Of a stretch of DNA of 16,060 nt, positions 15,051 to 16,060 are shown piece after piece; within the stretch, counting starts at the first letter, position 1, and the number at the start of each line of letters is the position of its first letter. This stretch comes from UBA8828 sp964510855. Lineage in GTDB: Bacteria > Verrucomicrobiota > Verrucomicrobiia > Opitutales > UBA953. The DNA lies in contig CAZEDB010000027.1 of the NCBI GenBank assembly GCA_964510855.1, forward strand, positions 1-16,060. Reading direction: 5' to 3'. Position numbers and translations under genes: made by a program. The notes below the pieces were generated by a model. It did no database searches. It was given only the letters and a program-made list of their open reading frames with translations, and had not been told where the DNA came from.

Positions 15051-15875
15051 TTAGGCGGGAAGGGGAAATCCTCCGGTAATCAGACGAAGGGCGATTACAA
15101 GCAGAGCTACGCCGACCATACGACGAACAAAAGGGAGTGTCACCTTGGGCAACCAACGACTCCCCACCCAAGTTCCAGCTAGGGCTGCGCCAGCCGCGAT
15201 GCCCAAGAGCTCGATGTGGTTAGAGGCAGGTAGCCAGGCTGCGCTGCCGTAGGCTAGGAGTCGGGCACCATCGACCGCACAGGCAATCACCGCCCCAGTC
15301 GCTACAAAACTAACGGGTGTCAGCGTTGGTAGGCCAATGAGAAAGGCACTGCGAAGGGCGCCTTGATGCCCCGATAATCCTCCGAGTAGACCCGAGACTA
15401 AACCGCCGAGTGGGAGCCATTTGGCTTGGGGGCGCCATGTATCAAACCAAGGATTCAATTCGAGCACAGCTACACTCAGCATGATGAGGCCAATCGCAAG
15501 CGGCGCTGGATAGGTCCAACAAGTCCACGAACCAAGTTGCCAGATGATGGGCTCGTTAGCTTGTGACCAAGTTGTGAGAAGGTAGCCCCCTGCAAGACCT
15601 CCTGCGATTGCGGGTAGACCGAACTGAAGGAGTATTGAGCGTTGCGCTTGTTTACCAACCAGCGCGACTTTAGTTAAATTCGTAAGTAGGTGGACAACGG
15701 CGGTCAGAGCGACGGCAGCCTCGGGAGCAACAAAACATGCCAGTGCAGGCATGAGTAGGGTGCCGAGGCCGAACCCTGAAATAAAGGTCAGGAGGGCGGC
15801 CCCAAAGGCTACGATGCCGAGAACGATAAACTCCACGCCGTATTGGATGCGGCAATTGAGCCCAATCCAAGGCAT
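15051..15875 (-). CDS. TauE/SafE-family membrane permease
   Basis: A polytopic membrane protein of about 274 residues with roughly eight hydrophobic segments. The family carries sulfite, sulfonates, sulfoacetate or other organic anions across the inner membrane, and the substrate here is unknown. The two-fold repeat typical of the family shows in FISGFGLGTLLMPAL near the start and GLVSGLLGGLSGHQGALRSA after the middle, each beginning a half. The reading frame stays open to a TTG at 16028, but those extra 51 residues are polar, basic and unlike the family. I therefore take the ATG at 15875. A GTG at 15836, just before EFIVLGIVAFGAALL, is an equally reasonable start. The 185 bases from 15876 to the right edge show no other gene; they are presumably leader and promoter. 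It starts the likely four-gene - strand cluster. Confidence 0.85.
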   Translation of the reverse strand: MPWIGLNCRIQYGVEFIVLGIVAFGAALLTFISGFGLGTLLMPALACFVAPEAAVALTAVVHLLTNLTKVALVGKQAQRSILLQFGLPAIAGGLAGGYLLTTWSQANEPIIWQLGSWTCWTYPAPLAIGLIMLSVAVLELNPWFDTWRPQAKWLPLGGLVSGLLGGLSGHQGALRSAFLIGLPTLTPVSFVATGAVIACAVDGARLLAYGSAAWLPASNHIELLGIAAGAALAGTWVGSRWLPKVTLPFVRRMVGVALLVIALRLITGGFPLPA

Positions 15876-16060
15876 AAAAGTAGCCTGAATCGCAACCGTT
15901 ATCCCTGTCTCCGTCTTGCGTTTTTTCCTATAGTGCTTTAGTAAATAGGTGTTCCTTCCCAGTCGGCCTCGACCGACGGGTTTTCCAAACCAGTCTTTCG
16001 GGGGTTTTACCGATTCGATTCCAGCCAAGAGGACGAGCCGGCATGCGGAGTATAGTTGAT

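Noticed and set aside
15962..15977. Small hairpin GTCGG-CCTCGA-CCGAC followed by GGGTTTT, terminator-like on the + strand
   Set aside because: The stem is only 5 bp and no + strand gene lies upstream of it. It is probably chance in the leader of the permease gene.
15876..16028. N-terminal extension of the TauE/SafE-type permease to a TTG
   Set aside because: The 51 extra residues are basic and polar with no family resemblance, and better ATG and GTG starts lie just before the first membrane span.
16049..16054. TATACT on the - strand, a good -10 match upstream of the permease gene
   Set aside because: The matching -35 would lie beyond the window edge, so a promoter cannot be supported.

Overview
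The window is ordinary chromosomal bacterial DNA with mid-range GC (mid-50s percent by eye). It carries housekeeping metabolism, one structural RNA gene and a small cluster of envelope-related genes. There are no mobile elements, tRNAs, CRISPR arrays or phage genes. Lineage cannot be fixed from the sequence alone. A Verrucomicrobiota (Opitutae-like) or related PVC-group bacterium is my low-confidence guess, from the mix of a small sigma/anti-sigma pair, a Ski2-like helicase, a secreted transglutaminase-like protein, a type A RNase P RNA and the near absence of Shine-Dalgarno sequences.

Region 1 (1-6943, all + strand). The 3' part of an ECF-type sigma-70 factor gene overlaps by 4 bases a small single-pass membrane protein, probably its anti-sigma partner. 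Next come PTS enzyme I (ptsI), three histidine genes (hisC, hisB, hisH), citrate synthase (gltA) and type II 3-dehydroquinate dehydratase (aroQ). Spacing is tight from ptsI to hisH (5 bases, 31 bases, then an overlap), so ptsI-hisCBH is probably one transcript. aroQ has its own possible promoter.

Region 2 (6944-9721, - strand). A perfect 10-bp inverted repeat flanked by A and T runs separates aroQ from rnpB. rnpB, the RNA subunit of RNase P, is about 366 nt and of type A. It lies 43 bases downstream of a Ski2-like superfamily 2 helicase gene on the same strand.

Region 3 (9722-12561). A 77-bp divergent intergenic region with a repeated octamer leads into ppc (phosphoenolpyruvate carboxylase) on the + strand.

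Region 4 (12562-16060, - strand). Four genes face ppc. In transcription order they are a TauE/SafE-type permease, an inositol-monophosphatase-family phosphatase, an exported transglutaminase-like protein and a small unknown membrane protein. Gaps are 24, 7 and 39 bases, so this is a likely operon.

Together, PtsI and PEP carboxylase both use phosphoenolpyruvate, and PEP carboxylase makes the oxaloacetate that citrate synthase consumes. HisC, HisB and HisH cover part of histidine synthesis. HisA, HisF and a histidinol phosphatase are not next to them, although the IMPase-family protein in region 4 is a candidate for the last. No clearly new system is visible. The points most worth a second look are the recurring SD-less 'CT' + start-codon context, the helicase-rnpB pair with its near-duplicate P8/P9 hairpins, and the uncharacterised four-gene cluster.
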